From Lachnospiraceae bacterium (GTDB lineage: Bacteria > Bacillota > Clostridia > Lachnospirales > Lachnospiraceae): a stretch of DNA of 64,000 bases. Where the stretch lies: contig JAFTPP010000011.1 in the NCBI GenBank assembly GCA_017463255.1, positions 62,001-126,000 on the forward strand. The letters are read 5' to 3'. Below the pieces are notes generated by a model. The model was not told where the DNA came from and searched no databases. It saw only the letters and a list, made by a program, of their open reading frames with translations. Positions 9,274 to 18,553 of this stretch are shown here, piece by piece. The first letter of the stretch is position 1. Each line of letters opens with the position of its first letter. Both the position numbers and the translations under genes were made by a program.

Positions 9274-9714
9274 ATGCGTATTTTGGGCTTGGATTTTGGG
9301 TCAAAGACTGTAGGAGTAGCTGTCAGTGATCCATTATTATTAACTGCGCAGGGCGTGGAAATCATCAGGCGTAAGCATGAGGATAAATTGCGCCAGACAT
9401 TGGCAAGAATTGAAGAACTGGTAGAACAATATGAAGTCAATGAAATTGTATTGGGCTTACCAAAGAATATGAATAATACAGAAGGTGACAGAGTACAAAA
9501 GACGACGGAGTTTCGTGATATGCTGGAAAGACGTACCGGTATTTCAGTTACGTTCTGGGATGAAAGACTTACAACCGTTGCAGCTGATAAGGCCATGATG
9601 GAGGCGGGCATCCGCAGAGAGCATCGTGGTGATTATGTGGACATGATTGCTGCAACTTTCATTTTGCAGGGATATCTTGACCGCAAAAGATTTATGCAGG
9701 GTAAAGAGGATTAG
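9274..9714 (+). CDS. ruvX: RuvX/YqgF family RNase H-fold nuclease
   Basis: A 146-residue RNase H-like protein of the YqgF family. It is annotated as a Holliday junction resolvase, and in several bacteria has been linked to pre-16S rRNA 5' end maturation. The motifs are complete: [17 protein letters not shown] with the first Asp, [21 protein letters not shown], and the late acidic [16 protein letters not shown]. It begins 18 bases after ireB and is 3 bases from the DUF1292 gene, so it is co-transcribed. Confidence 0.94.
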   Translation: MRILGLDFGSKTVGVAVSDPLLLTAQGVEIIRRKHEDKLRQTLARIEELVEQYEVNEIVLGLPKNMNNTEGDRVQKTTEFRDMLERRTGISVTFWDERLTTVAADKAMMEAGIRREHRGDYVDMIAATFILQGYLDRKRFMQGKED

Positions 9715-9717
9715 TAA

Positions 9718-9987
9718 ATGGCAGAGAAGATTACATTTCAGCCGGAAGGCGAAGAAAGTGTTGAATTTTATGTTTTGGAACAGACAGTAATTGGTGGAGT
9801 AACATATATTCTTGTAACCGAGGAAGAAGAAGGTGACGGGGATGCTTATATCTTAAAGGATTTGTCTGCAACAGGTGACACGGAAGCCGTATATGAAATG
9901 GTAACAGATGACGTAGAGATGGACGCTGTTTCAAGTGTATTTGCAAGTATGCTTGAGGATGTGGATTTGGTAAACGATAAAGAATAA
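9718..9987 (+). CDS. DUF1292 family protein
   Basis: An 89-residue strongly acidic protein of the DUF1292 (YrzB/UPF0473) family, recognised by the pattern FYVLEQTVIGGVTYILVTEE and the acidic C-terminus. Members nearly always follow ireB and ruvX, as here with a 3-base gap, but their function is unknown. It probably folds as a small beta-rich cytosolic protein. Confidence 0.85.
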   Translation: MAEKITFQPEGEESVEFYVLEQTVIGGVTYILVTEEEEGDGDAYILKDLSATGDTEAVYEMVTDDVEMDAVSSVFASMLEDVDLVNDKE

Positions 9988-10179
9988 TCAAGAATAAAAA
10001 GAACGATACAAGTACTGCATGAGTCATACTTAATCGATCGAATGAATCCGGATGACCGTTTTGCAACCATGTGACGTGAAGATAGGGAATGCAAACAGGT
10101 ACATCGTTTGATAGTGTAGAGATATTGGATCATGAAGTAGGACTCTGCTGTAACTGTATGGAAAGTGGAGGAAAACTGA

Positions 10180-11856
10180 TTGAAGAAAAAAATAAATATA
10201 AGTGATTCCAAGCTGAAAATCATCCCACTAGGTGGTTTAGAGCAGATTGGAATGAATATTACTGCCTTCGAATACGAAGACGGTATTGTTGTTGTGGATT
10301 GCGGATTAAGCTTTCCCCAGGAAGATATGTTGGGCATTGATTTAGTAATTCCTGATGTAACTTATCTGATTGATAATATTGACAGAGTGAAGGCTTTTGT
10401 GATTACGCATGGACATGAGGATCATATTGGTGCTTTGCCATATATTTTAAAAGAGATTAATATCCCGGTATATGCCACACGCCTTACCATGGGTATTATT
10501 GAAAACAAGCTAAAAGAACATGATTTATTAAATAAGACCAAACGTAAAGTGGTTAAGTTTGGACAGTCCATTAATTTGGGACAATTCAGAATTGAGTTTA
10601 TTAAGACCAATCACAGTATTGTGGATGCAGCAGCACTTGCTATTCACTCACCTGCCGGAACAGTGATTCATACAGGTGATTTTAAGGTGGATTATACCCC
10701 GGTATTCGGAGATGCCATAGATTTGCAAAGATTTGCTGAGCTTGGCAAAAAAGGGGTGCTTGCACTGATGTGTGACAGCACCAATGCAGAACGTCCGGGC
10801 TTTACGGCTTCTGAAAAAACATTGGGAAAAACCTTTGATACTCTTTTTGCCGAGCATAAGAATCACAGAATTATTATTGCGACTTTTGCTTCCAACGTAG
10901 ACCGTGTACAGCAGATTATTAATTCTGCATACCGTTATGAGCGTAAGGTAGTAGTGGAAGGCCGCAGCATGGTTAACATTATTGAAACAGCCGCTAAGTT
11001 AGGTTGCCTTGATATTCCTGATAATACATTAATCGATATTGAATCAGTCAAAAATTATCCTGATGAAAAAACGGTTATTATTACCACGGGAAGTCAGGGA
11101 GAGAGTATGGCTGCCTTAAGCCGTATGGCTTTGGGAACCCATAGAAAGGTTAGTATTAAGCCGGAGGATACTATTATTTTTTCATCCAGTCCCATTCCGG
11201 GAAATGAGAAAGCGGTGTCCAAGGTAATTAATGAGCTTTCTATGAAGGGAGCTAATGTTATCTTCCAGGATACTCATGTTTCGGGACATGCATGTCAGGA
11301 AGAAATTAAGTTGATTTATACCTTAACACAGCCTAAGTATGCAATTCCCGTTCACGGGGAGTACAAGCACTTAAAAGCCCAGGCAAAGATTGCGGAAGAA
11401 CTGGGAATTGACAAAGACGATATTTTCATTTTGTCATCCGGAGATGTGCTTGAATTAAACGAAGAGAGTGCCGAGGTAACCGGTAAAGTTCCGGTGGGTG
11501 CTATTTTTGTTGACGGTCTTGGCGTAGGTGATGTGGGTAATGTGGTACTGCGTGACAGACAACACCTTGCGGAAGATGGTATTTTAATTGTGGTTCTTGC
11601 CCTTGACAGATATAATAATTATTTGGTGTCAGGACCGGATATTGTATCCAGAGGATTTGTGTATGTGCGGGAATCCGATGAACTTATGGATGAAGCAAGG
11701 GAATTAATTGAAGAAAGAATTATGAATTGCCTTGACAGAAAGGTTTCTGATTGGGGTAAGATAAAAATGACAATCAAGGATTCTTTGGGAGATTATCTCT
11801 GGAAAAAGACCAAGAGAAGACCTATGATATTACCAATTATTATGGAGGTTTCCTAA
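10180..11856 (+). CDS. Ribonuclease J
   Basis: Metallo-beta-lactamase/beta-CASP ribonuclease with endo- and 5'-to-3' exonuclease activity, central to mRNA decay and rRNA maturation. A TTG start is chosen because GGAGG lies 8 bases before it. The 558 residues include the zinc motif HGHEDHIG (H77, H79, D81, H82), DFKVDYTP, the beta-CASP motif VSGHACQEE, and IPVHGEYKHL. The 190-base gap upstream shows no convincing promoter or terminator, so it may be read from the mtaB unit. The gene could be J1 or J2; sequence alone does not decide. Confidence 0.93.
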   Translation: MKKKINISDSKLKIIPLGGLEQIGMNITAFEYEDGIVVVDCGLSFPQEDMLGIDLVIPDVTYLIDNIDRVKAFVITHGHEDHIGALPYILKEINIPVYATRLTMGIIENKLKEHDLLNKTKRKVVKFGQSINLGQFRIEFIKTNHSIVDAAALAIHSPAGTVIHTGDFKVDYTPVFGDAIDLQRFAELGKKGVLALMCDSTNAERPGFTASEKTLGKTFDTLFAEHKNHRIIIATFASNVDRVQQIINSAYRYERKVVVEGRSMVNIIETAAKLGCLDIPDNTLIDIESVKNYPDEKTVIITTGSQGESMAALSRMALGTHRKVSIKPEDTIIFSSSPIPGNEKAVSKVINELSMKGANVIFQDTHVSGHACQEEIKLIYTLTQPKYAIPVHGEYKHLKAQAKIAEELGIDKDDIFILSSGDVLELNEESAEVTGKVPVGAIFVDGLGVGDVGNVVLRDRQHLAEDGILIVVLALDRYNNYLVSGPDIVSRGFVYVRESDELMDEARELIEERIMNCLDRKVSDWGKIKMTIKDSLGDYLWKKTKRRPMILPIIMEVS

Positions 11857-11857
11857 G

Positions 11858-12220
11858 ATGTCGAATAAATTAGAAGACACGTCGCAGGAGCTTGTGAAAG
11901 TAATAAAAGAAACAGATATTTATCTTAATTACGTACGGGAAAAAGAAAAGATTGCCAAATTTCCGGAAATTAAGGAAGGAATTGACAATTTCCGCCGTAG
12001 AAATTATGAGATACAAAATACCAAGGACCCGGATGTACTTTTTGAGTTAGTAGATGTGTTTGAACGAGAGTACTCTGAATTTAGGTCAAATCCGTTAGTG
12101 AATGACTTTTTAGAAGCAGAACTTGCTCTTTGCAGAATGATGCAGGGATTGTATATATCAATAACAGAAGCCATTAATTTTGATATGGAACTCACCGGAG
12201 GAAGAGACAATGAGTGCTAA
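11858..12220 (+). CDS. YlbF family regulator
   Basis: A 120-residue mostly helical protein with the YlbF/YmcA pattern (an N-terminal LVKVIKETDIYLNYVREKEKI helix and FRRRNYEIQN). In Bacillus these proteins form a complex that acts on RNase Y and promotes RNA maturation, competence and sporulation. The ATG is 1 base after the RNase J stop, consistent with a shared RNA-metabolism role. It overlaps the next gene by 11 bases. Confidence 0.85.
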   Translation: MSNKLEDTSQELVKVIKETDIYLNYVREKEKIAKFPEIKEGIDNFRRRNYEIQNTKDPDVLFELVDVFEREYSEFRSNPLVNDFLEAELALCRMMQGLYISITEAINFDMELTGGRDNEC

Positions 12221-12611
12221 GCAGGTTGTTTTTACCCTTTTTGGGTTTATAGTAAAAATTGTTATAGTTGTTGTAGTAGTGGTTGGCGTTTATAAGTTGG
12301 CAACTACGGTATATGATTTTGGATATCGTATTTTTGCAGAAGACGCCATTGACGAGGAAGGACAGGGCGTTGATGTGGAAGTATCCATTACTGCAGGTAA
12401 GAGCACAATGCAGGTTGCCGAAATGTTGGTTGAGCAGGGGCTCATCAGAGATGCAAAACTGTTTTATGTGCAGGAATTGTTATCAGGAGAAAAAGGTGGA
12501 ATCCAACCGGGGGTATATATTTTAAACACCAGTATGGCTCCGGAAGAAATGATCAGAATTTTGTGTGCGGGTCCACAGGATACTACAGGAGAAGAGAACA
12601 GTGATTATTGA
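12210..12611 (+). CDS. Short MltG/YceG-like membrane protein lacking the catalytic domain
   Basis: A 133-residue protein with one N-terminal transmembrane segment (about residues 5-27) and an extracytoplasmic portion resembling the LysM-like part of endolytic transglycosylase MltG (VSITAGKSTMQVAEMLVEQGLI, then IQPGVYIL). It ends before the part of MltG that carries the catalytic Glu, so it should not cleave glycan by itself. The reading frame is clean and its 3' end overlaps trmR, so this is a short family form rather than a fresh truncation. The position, mltG-trmR-trhP, matches Bacillus yrrL-yrrM-yrrN/O. Confidence 0.75.
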   Translation: MSAKQVVFTLFGFIVKIVIVVVVVVGVYKLATTVYDFGYRIFAEDAIDEEGQGVDVEVSITAGKSTMQVAEMLVEQGLIRDAKLFYVQELLSGEKGGIQPGVYILNTSMAPEEMIRILCAGPQDTTGEENSDY

Positions 12612-13251
12612 TGAAAGAATGTCTGCCTTCATCAATTCCTTAGATGAAGGGAACACACCTTTTTTATATGAACTGGAGCAGTATGCCCTAAAAACCAATG
12701 TGCCTATCGTCCGGCCGGAAATGCAGAGCTTGCTTAGATTTCTGATGCAGGAAAGAAAACCTAAGAGAATTCTTGAGGTTGGTACGGCGATTGGTTTTTC
12801 TGCGTTATTAATGAGTGAATATGCTCCCAAGGATTGTAAGATTACAACCATTGAAAAATATGAAAAGAGAATTCCCATTGCCCTTGAGAATTTTAAAAAG
12901 GCAGGGAAAGAGGAGAGCATTACCCTGATTGAGGGAGATGCAGCAGAGGTTCTTGCAAGTCTTAGGGAACCCTATGATTTTATTTTTATGGATGCAGCCA
13001 AAGGACAGTATATTCATTTTATGCCGGATGTATTGCGCCTGTTAAATCCGGGCGGAATGTTAGTGTCTGACAATGTATTGCAGGACGGGGATATTATAGA
13101 GTCCAGATTTGCGGTAACCAGAAGAAACAGAACAATTCACGCAAGGATGCGGGAGTATTTGTATGAATTGAAGCATCATCCGGACCTTACTACAGTGATT
13201 CTTCCTGTAGGGGATGGGGTAACATTAAGCGTGAAAAGTAAGGAGGCTTAA
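12601..13251 (+). CDS. trmR: tRNA 5-hydroxyuridine methyltransferase TrmR (YrrM family)
   Basis: O-methyltransferase that makes 5-methoxyuridine at wobble position 34 from 5-hydroxyuridine. The start is the GTG at 12601, with AGGAG 9 bases before it; translation is coupled to the preceding gene by an 11-base overlap. The 216 residues contain ILEVGTAIGFSALLM (SAM site), the metal-binding IFMDAAKGQY and VSDNVLQDG. The next gene is the U32 hydroxylation protein TrhP, which supplies its substrate, strongly supporting this role over a catechol methyltransferase. Confidence 0.88.
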   Translation: MIIDERMSAFINSLDEGNTPFLYELEQYALKTNVPIVRPEMQSLLRFLMQERKPKRILEVGTAIGFSALLMSEYAPKDCKITTIEKYEKRIPIALENFKKAGKEESITLIEGDAAEVLASLREPYDFIFMDAAKGQYIHFMPDVLRLLNPGGMLVSDNVLQDGDIIESRFAVTRRNRTIHARMREYLYELKHHPDLTTVILPVGDGVTLSVKSKEA

Positions 13252-13254
13252 AAA

Positions 13255-14487
13255 ATGAGTCGTAGACCGGAATTATTAGTGCCGGCAAATAATCTGGAAG
13301 TGTTAAAAACGGCAGTTATTTACGGTGCAGATGCAGTATATATCGGTGGAGAAGTCTTTGGTTTACGCGCCAAAGCAAAGAATTTTACCTTGGAAGAAAT
13401 GAAACAGGGAATTGAGTTTGCTCATGAACGTGGAGTAAAGGTTTATGTGACTGCTAATATTCTTGCCCATAACGATGACCTTTCGGGAGCGAGAGAATAT
13501 TTTCAGGAGTTAAAGGATATAAAACCGGATGCCCTGATTATTTCGGATCCGGGTATGTTTTCCATAGCCAAGGAAGTTTGTCCTGAAATTGAGATTCATA
13601 TCTCTACTCAGGCCAATAATACCAATTATGAAACTTACCGCTTTTGGTGGAAATTAGGCGCGAAGCGTGTGGTTTCTGCAAGAGAGCTTTCCTTAAAAGA
13701 AATCGGTGAAATCCGTAAGAATATTCCGGAAGAAATGGAAATCGAAAGCTTTATTCACGGCGCTATGTGTATTTCTTATTCGGGCAGATGCCTTCTTAGT
13801 AATTATTTTACCGGAAGAGGTGCGAACCAGGGTGCTTGTACACATCCCTGCCGTTGGAAATATGCGGTGGTTGAAGAACAAAGACCGGGCGAATATCTTC
13901 CTGTATATGAAAATGAACGGGGAACATATATCTTTAACTCCAAGGATTTATGTATGATAGAGTATATTCCTGAAATCATAGAAGCGGGAATTGACAGTCT
14001 TAAAATTGAGGGACGAATGAAAACTGCCCTCTATGTTGCAACGGTAGCCCGTACTTACAGAAAGGCGATTGATGATTATTTGGAATCAGAAGAAAAGTAC
14101 CGTGCTAATATGGAATGGTATAAGGCTGAGATTGCAAAATGTACCTACCGTCAGTTTACAACAGGTTTCTATTTTGGAAAGCCTGATGAAAATACCCAGA
14201 TATATGACAGCAATACCTATATTAATGAGTATACTTATTTGGGGACCGTTGAATTGATTGATGACAGAGGTTACGCAAGGATTGAACAGCGTAACAAATT
14301 TTCGGTTGGTGATAGTATTGAAATTATGAAACCTAACGGTGACAATATTATTACCAAAGTAAATGCTATGTACAATGATAAAAATGAAGCGGTGGAAAGT
14401 GCGCCGCATCCTCAGCAGATTATTTATTTGGATTTATCTGTTGCTCCGGAAAAATATGATATTCTCCGTGTGAAAACGGCAAATTAG
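13255..14487 (+). CDS. trhP: tRNA wobble uridine hydroxylation protein TrhP (U32 peptidase family)
   Basis: U32 family protein that introduces the 5-hydroxyl on U34 of tRNA, using prephenate-derived chemistry in the known systems. The 410 residues carry ELLVPANNLEVLKTA, the signature ESFIHGAMCISYSGRCLLSNY and HPCRWKY, whose cysteines can bind an Fe-S cluster, and a C-terminal small beta domain. Bacillus has two adjacent paralogs (yrrN, yrrO); only one is present here. It lies 3 bases after trmR, completing a two-step mo5U34 pathway. Confidence 0.88.
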   Translation: MSRRPELLVPANNLEVLKTAVIYGADAVYIGGEVFGLRAKAKNFTLEEMKQGIEFAHERGVKVYVTANILAHNDDLSGAREYFQELKDIKPDALIISDPGMFSIAKEVCPEIEIHISTQANNTNYETYRFWWKLGAKRVVSARELSLKEIGEIRKNIPEEMEIESFIHGAMCISYSGRCLLSNYFTGRGANQGACTHPCRWKYAVVEEQRPGEYLPVYENERGTYIFNSKDLCMIEYIPEIIEAGIDSLKIEGRMKTALYVATVARTYRKAIDDYLESEEKYRANMEWYKAEIAKCTYRQFTTGFYFGKPDENTQIYDSNTYINEYTYLGTVELIDDRGYARIEQRNKFSVGDSIEIMKPNGDNIITKVNAMYNDKNEAVESAPHPQQIIYLDLSVAPEKYDILRVKTAN

Positions 14488-14517
14488 GGCAACAACAGTA
14501 GGAAGGGAACAACTATT

Positions 14518-16299
14518 TTGGATATGCGCAGTGTATGGAAATCCTTTTGCAAAATAGGCGGCATCTATTATCTTGCAGGCGCGGTCTGCATTTTAATCTA
14601 TTATCTGCCTCATATGATTTTAGGTCAGGATATGGCTTTCCGTATTGTGGATTATTTGGATGACGAAATTGTCCAGTATTTATTGAACGGTAAATATTTC
14701 TTTGCGCCTGTAGATACAGTGGTAGAGGAATGGTTGTCGGGAGCGCCCCTTTATTCCATACAAACACCAACCTTTTTGTTTATATGGCCATTTAAGTGGA
14801 TGACATTGTTTGGTGCCGTTATTACTATTGATGTTATTACCAGAAGTCTCTCTTTTGTGGGGATGTTTTTACTCTGTGATAAGTATTTTAACGGAAACAA
14901 ACGGATTATTTCGTGGATAGCGTCTGTTTTATACATGTTGCTTCCCTTTTATCCTACCTATGCACTTTCCAGCATGGGATTGCCATTATTAATCTGGGCG
15001 GTATGGAATTTAACACAGGAAAAAGAAAAAAAGAGTCAGTACGCAGTTTATTATGCAATACTTGCAGTATTTGCCCTGGGTTCCTCTTTTGCCCTGACAG
15101 GCTACTTTGTGGTGGGATTTATGGGACTGTATATGATTATTCTTTTTGTAAAAAAGAAAAAATGTGCAGGCTACAGAATTTTGGGCGGTTGCGGTTTAAT
15201 CACCATATTATACTGCTATGTATTCCGTTCCACTATATATCAGATTTTGTTTGACTCAGCAATCAGTCACAGAAGTGACCCGGACAGAATTTATGAACCT
15301 CTTCCCTTTTGGGACAGTTTTATGAATATGTTTAAGTACGGACAATATCATGCACCCAGTGTACATACCTATGTGATGGCATTTGCATTGGGCGTTATTG
15401 TACTTGGCTTTTTGTTTTGGGAAAAGCTTGACGATACAACGAAAAAACAGGTTAAGTGTGCGCTGGTACTTTGGCTTGCAGCACTGGGAATTGCCGTATT
15501 TAATGCCCTCTACCGAGGTGTGCCGGGAGTTTTATTAAGACAGGTAATGGGTGTGCTAAAAAGCTTTCAATTAGAAAGAATCTTTTGGGCAAATCCGATG
15601 ATATGGTACTTTGAACTGGCAGTAAGTTCTGCTGTTTTTGTAAAACTGATTTCTGTTGTGATTAAAAATTCAATGTTTTGTAAGATTGTAAGTGCAGGCT
15701 TCTTAACTGCAATGGGATTATTCTTAGGACGCCATATTATAACCCACATTGATAACATTGAGTATTTTTCCAGTGTAAAGTCAATTTTTACAAAAGAAAA
15801 CGATCAACTGACTTACAGGGATTTTTACGATCATGAGGTGTTTGAGGAAATTGAGGAATATATCGGAAGAGACCAGAGTGAATACAGGGTGGCTTCTATC
15901 GGTATGGTTCCCGCTATTGCATCTGCCAATGGATTTTATACAGTAGATGGTTATTCCAACAACTATACCTTGGAATATAAAAAGACCTTTCGGAAAGTCA
16001 TTGAAAAGGAATTAGATAAAAGCGGGGAAATAAAAGCTTACTATGATAATTGGGGAAGCCGCTGCTATATGTTTTGTGCAGAGCTTGGCTTAGATTACCG
16101 TTTTGGAAAAGATGAAAATGTAGTAATAGAGCAACTTGATATTGATACAAAGGCACTTGCAGAATTAGGATGTGAATATATTTTTTCTGCGGTACGCATT
16201 GAAAATGCAACAGAAATAAATCTGGAATTACTGGATGTTTTTTCCAGGGAAGACGGATTTATGGAAGTCTATTTGTATGAAATTGTTGACGTAAAATAA
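14518..16299 (+). CDS. Polytopic membrane protein, DUF6044-like
   Basis: A 593-residue protein with about ten hydrophobic segments through residue 420, a motif DYLDDEIVQYLLNG after the first segment, and a soluble C-terminal domain of about 170 residues. The layout resembles membrane glycosyltransferase-like proteins (DUF6044/YkoS type), but I see no proven catalytic motif, so the reaction is unknown. TTG at 14518 is the likely start since AAGGGA is 9 bases upstream; the ATG six bases later is the alternative. It follows trhP by 30 bases, and nothing suggests a tRNA role, so it may simply share the transcript. Confidence 0.6.
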   Translation: MDMRSVWKSFCKIGGIYYLAGAVCILIYYLPHMILGQDMAFRIVDYLDDEIVQYLLNGKYFFAPVDTVVEEWLSGAPLYSIQTPTFLFIWPFKWMTLFGAVITIDVITRSLSFVGMFLLCDKYFNGNKRIISWIASVLYMLLPFYPTYALSSMGLPLLIWAVWNLTQEKEKKSQYAVYYAILAVFALGSSFALTGYFVVGFMGLYMIILFVKKKKCAGYRILGGCGLITILYCYVFRSTIYQILFDSAISHRSDPDRIYEPLPFWDSFMNMFKYGQYHAPSVHTYVMAFALGVIVLGFLFWEKLDDTTKKQVKCALVLWLAALGIAVFNALYRGVPGVLLRQVMGVLKSFQLERIFWANPMIWYFELAVSSAVFVKLISVVIKNSMFCKIVSAGFLTAMGLFLGRHIITHIDNIEYFSSVKSIFTKENDQLTYRDFYDHEVFEEIEEYIGRDQSEYRVASIGMVPAIASANGFYTVDGYSNNYTLEYKKTFRKVIEKELDKSGEIKAYYDNWGSRCYMFCAELGLDYRFGKDENVVIEQLDIDTKALAELGCEYIFSAVRIENATEINLELLDVFSREDGFMEVYLYEIVDVK

Positions 16300-16314
16300 T
16301 TCATCATATATTAT
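16286..16314 (+). promoter_or_regulatory. Promoter of glnN
   Basis: TTGACG (16286-16291) and TATTAT (16309-16314) with a 17-base spacer; the -35 box overlaps the 3' end of the upstream membrane protein gene. Confidence 0.65.
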
Positions 16315-16355
16315 ATAAAATCATTTGAGCTAATCCAAAGAAAGGGAAATATACA

Positions 16356-18467
16356 ATGAGTGAACGTATTAACGTTGAAGAGATTTTTGGAGAAAATCTG
16401 TTTACACTGGGGAAGATGAAGGAACGTCTTCCGAAAAAAGTGTATGAAGAAGCAAAGCATGTTATGGAGCATGGCGGTGAATTATCACTTGCGGCTGCCG
16501 ATGTTATTGCGAAGGTCATGAAGGACTGGGCAGTGGAAAAGGGTGCAACCCATTACACTCATTGGTTCCAACCCTTAACCGGAACAACAGCGGAAAAACA
16601 TGACGCTTTTGTGACGGTTCCGGATGAAAACGGAAAAATGATTATGGAATTTTCGGGAAAAGAGTTAATTAAGGGAGAACCGGATGCATCTTCTTTCCCG
16701 TCGGGAGGTCTTCGTTCTACTTTTGAAGCCCGTGGCTATACAGCATGGGATATTACTTCTCCTGCATTTATTAAAGAGGCTGCTGTTGGTCATATTCTTT
16801 GTATCCCTACAGCATTCTGCTCCTATACCGGAGTTGCATTAGATAAAAAAACACCGTTATTACGTTCCATGGAGGCAATTAATACCCAGGCACTCCGTAT
16901 TATCCGTTTGTTCGGAAATACGACTGCTACCAAGGTGGAAGCTTCTGTCGGTGCGGAACAGGAATATTTCTTAATTGACCAGAAAAAAGCTTTGAAACGT
17001 TCGGATATTATTTTTACAGGCCGTACTTTGTTTGGCGCACCTGCCCCGAAAGGACAGGAAATGGATGACCATTATTTTGGTGTTATCAGAGAACGTATCG
17101 GTAGTTTTATGAAGGACTTAAATACGGAGCTTTGGAAATTAGGTGTTACTGCCAAAACACAGCATAATGAAGCAGCCCCTGCACAGCATGAGCTTGCGCC
17201 AATTTATGAAACAGTAAACAATGCAGTTGACCACAATCAGCTTGTTATGGAATCCATGAAGAGAATTGCAGGATATCATGGTATGCGTTGTTTGTTGCAT
17301 GAAAAGCCATTTGCCGGCATCAGTGGTTCCGGTAAGCATAATAACTGGTCGTTATGTACGGATACAGGCATCAATCTTTTGGACCCCGGTGCCACTCCTA
17401 ATGATAATATTCAATTTTTATTAATTCTTGCCTGTGTTATGAAGGCTGTGGATACACATGCGGATTTGCTTCGTCAGAGTGCATCTGTTGTAGGTAATGA
17501 TTTACGACTTGGAGCCAGCGAGGCACCACCTGCCATTGTGTCCATGTTCCTCGGAGAACAGCTTGAAGACGTGGTAAAACAGCTTGTGGAAACAGGCGTT
17601 GCCAATGATTTAAAAGAAGGGGGATACCTGGCAACAGGTGTGTCTACACTTCCTGACTTTAAGAAAGATGCAACAGACCGAAACAGAACATCGCCATTTG
17701 CTTTTACAGGTAATAAGTTTGAATTCCGTATGGTGGGTTCTTCCGATTCCGTTGCAAGCCCTAATACAACCATGAACGCCATTGTGGCAGAAGCATTCTG
17801 CGAAGCAGCGGATATTTTGGAACAGGCTGAAGATTTTGATTTGGCAGTACATGATCTCATCAAGAAATATATGACAGAACATCAGCGTATTATTTTTAAC
17901 GGAAACGGATATGCTGATGAATGGGTAGAAGAAGCAAAACGTCGCGGTCTTCCGAATATTAAGACTATGGTGGAAGCGACAGAAACCTTAACTACACCAA
18001 AAGCAGTTGCTTTGTTTGAAAAATTTGGTATTTTCACAAAAGCAGAATTAGAGTCCCGTGTAGAAATTTTATATGAAACTTATGCAAAAACAATCAATAT
18101 TGAAGCACTTACCATGATTGATATGGCTAGTAAGCAGATTATTCCGGCAGTGGTAAAATACACAAAGAGCCTTGCGGATACGGTTAATGCCGTAAGAGAA
18201 GCAGGTGCAGATGCATCTGCCCAGATTGAAATTTTAAATGATACTTCTAAACATTTATCCGCAATGAAAGCTGCACTTAAGAAGTTAGAAGAAGTTGATC
18301 ACACAGCGGCAGCTATGGAACCGGGTAAAGAGCAGGCATTCTATTACAAAGAAGTAGTTACTAAGGCTATGGATGACTTGCGTGCTCCTGCAGATGCGCT
18401 CGAGATGATTGTTGATAAGGAAATATGGCCATTCCCTACATACGGCGACTTACTTTTTGAAGTGTAA
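16356..18467 (+). CDS. glnN: Glutamine synthetase type III
   Basis: ATP-dependent synthesis of glutamine from glutamate and ammonia in the cytosol. The 703-residue length identifies the large GSIII class rather than GSI (about 440). Visible motifs are THYTHWFQPLTG near the N-terminus, VGAEQEYFLID (active-site Glu residues), AQHELAPIYE, the ATP/glutamate region GISGSGKHNNWSL and NRTSPFAFTGNKFEFRMVGS, and a long helical C-terminal extension. It has its own promoter and an AAAGGGA ribosome binding site. It sits immediately upstream of a tRNA-Gln gene, with no hairpin terminator between. Confidence 0.96.
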   Translation: MSERINVEEIFGENLFTLGKMKERLPKKVYEEAKHVMEHGGELSLAAADVIAKVMKDWAVEKGATHYTHWFQPLTGTTAEKHDAFVTVPDENGKMIMEFSGKELIKGEPDASSFPSGGLRSTFEARGYTAWDITSPAFIKEAAVGHILCIPTAFCSYTGVALDKKTPLLRSMEAINTQALRIIRLFGNTTATKVEASVGAEQEYFLIDQKKALKRSDIIFTGRTLFGAPAPKGQEMDDHYFGVIRERIGSFMKDLNTELWKLGVTAKTQHNEAAPAQHELAPIYETVNNAVDHNQLVMESMKRIAGYHGMRCLLHEKPFAGISGSGKHNNWSLCTDTGINLLDPGATPNDNIQFLLILACVMKAVDTHADLLRQSASVVGNDLRLGASEAPPAIVSMFLGEQLEDVVKQLVETGVANDLKEGGYLATGVSTLPDFKKDATDRNRTSPFAFTGNKFEFRMVGSSDSVASPNTTMNAIVAEAFCEAADILEQAEDFDLAVHDLIKKYMTEHQRIIFNGNGYADEWVEEAKRRGLPNIKTMVEATETLTTPKAVALFEKFGIFTKAELESRVEILYETYAKTINIEALTMIDMASKQIIPAVVKYTKSLADTVNAVREAGADASAQIEILNDTSKHLSAMKAALKKLEEVDHTAAAMEPGKEQAFYYKEVVTKAMDDLRAPADALEMIVDKEIWPFPTYGDLLFEV

Positions 18468-18486
18468 AAAAAATTTAAAAAAGTTG

Positions 18487-18515
18487 TTGACAACTCATAT
18501 TGGATTCGTTATACT
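18487..18515 (+). promoter_or_regulatory. Strong promoter of tRNA-Gln
   Basis: TTGACA (18487-18492), a 17-base spacer, and TATACT (18510-18515), close to the sigma-A consensus. Transcription should start near 18522, giving about 32 bases of 5' leader before the tRNA. Confidence 0.85.
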
Positions 18516-18537
18516 GACATGGTGCGAATCCGATATG
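18496..18537. repeat. 13-bp inverted repeat flanking the tRNA-Gln -10 box
   Basis: CATATTGGATTCG (18496-18508) and CGAATCCGATATG (18525-18537) match as reverse complements at 12 of 13 positions. The left arm is in the -35/-10 spacer and the right arm begins just after the expected start site. The placement suits an operator; a leader hairpin in glnN read-through RNA is the alternative. Confidence 0.7.
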
Positions 18538-18553
18538 GGTTTGCAAAGAATAT

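Noticed and set aside
9988..10179. The 192-base gap before RNase J as a hidden gene or riboswitch
   Set aside because: No start codon with ribosome binding site, no stable hairpin with T-run and no known riboswitch pattern were seen.
9846..10337. Minus-strand open frame of 163 codons across the DUF1292-RNase J gap
   Set aside because: It overlaps two well-supported plus-strand genes, has no convincing ribosome binding site and shows no recognisable domain. Similar antisense frames in dnaK, glnN, uvrA and recD2 were rejected for the same reason.
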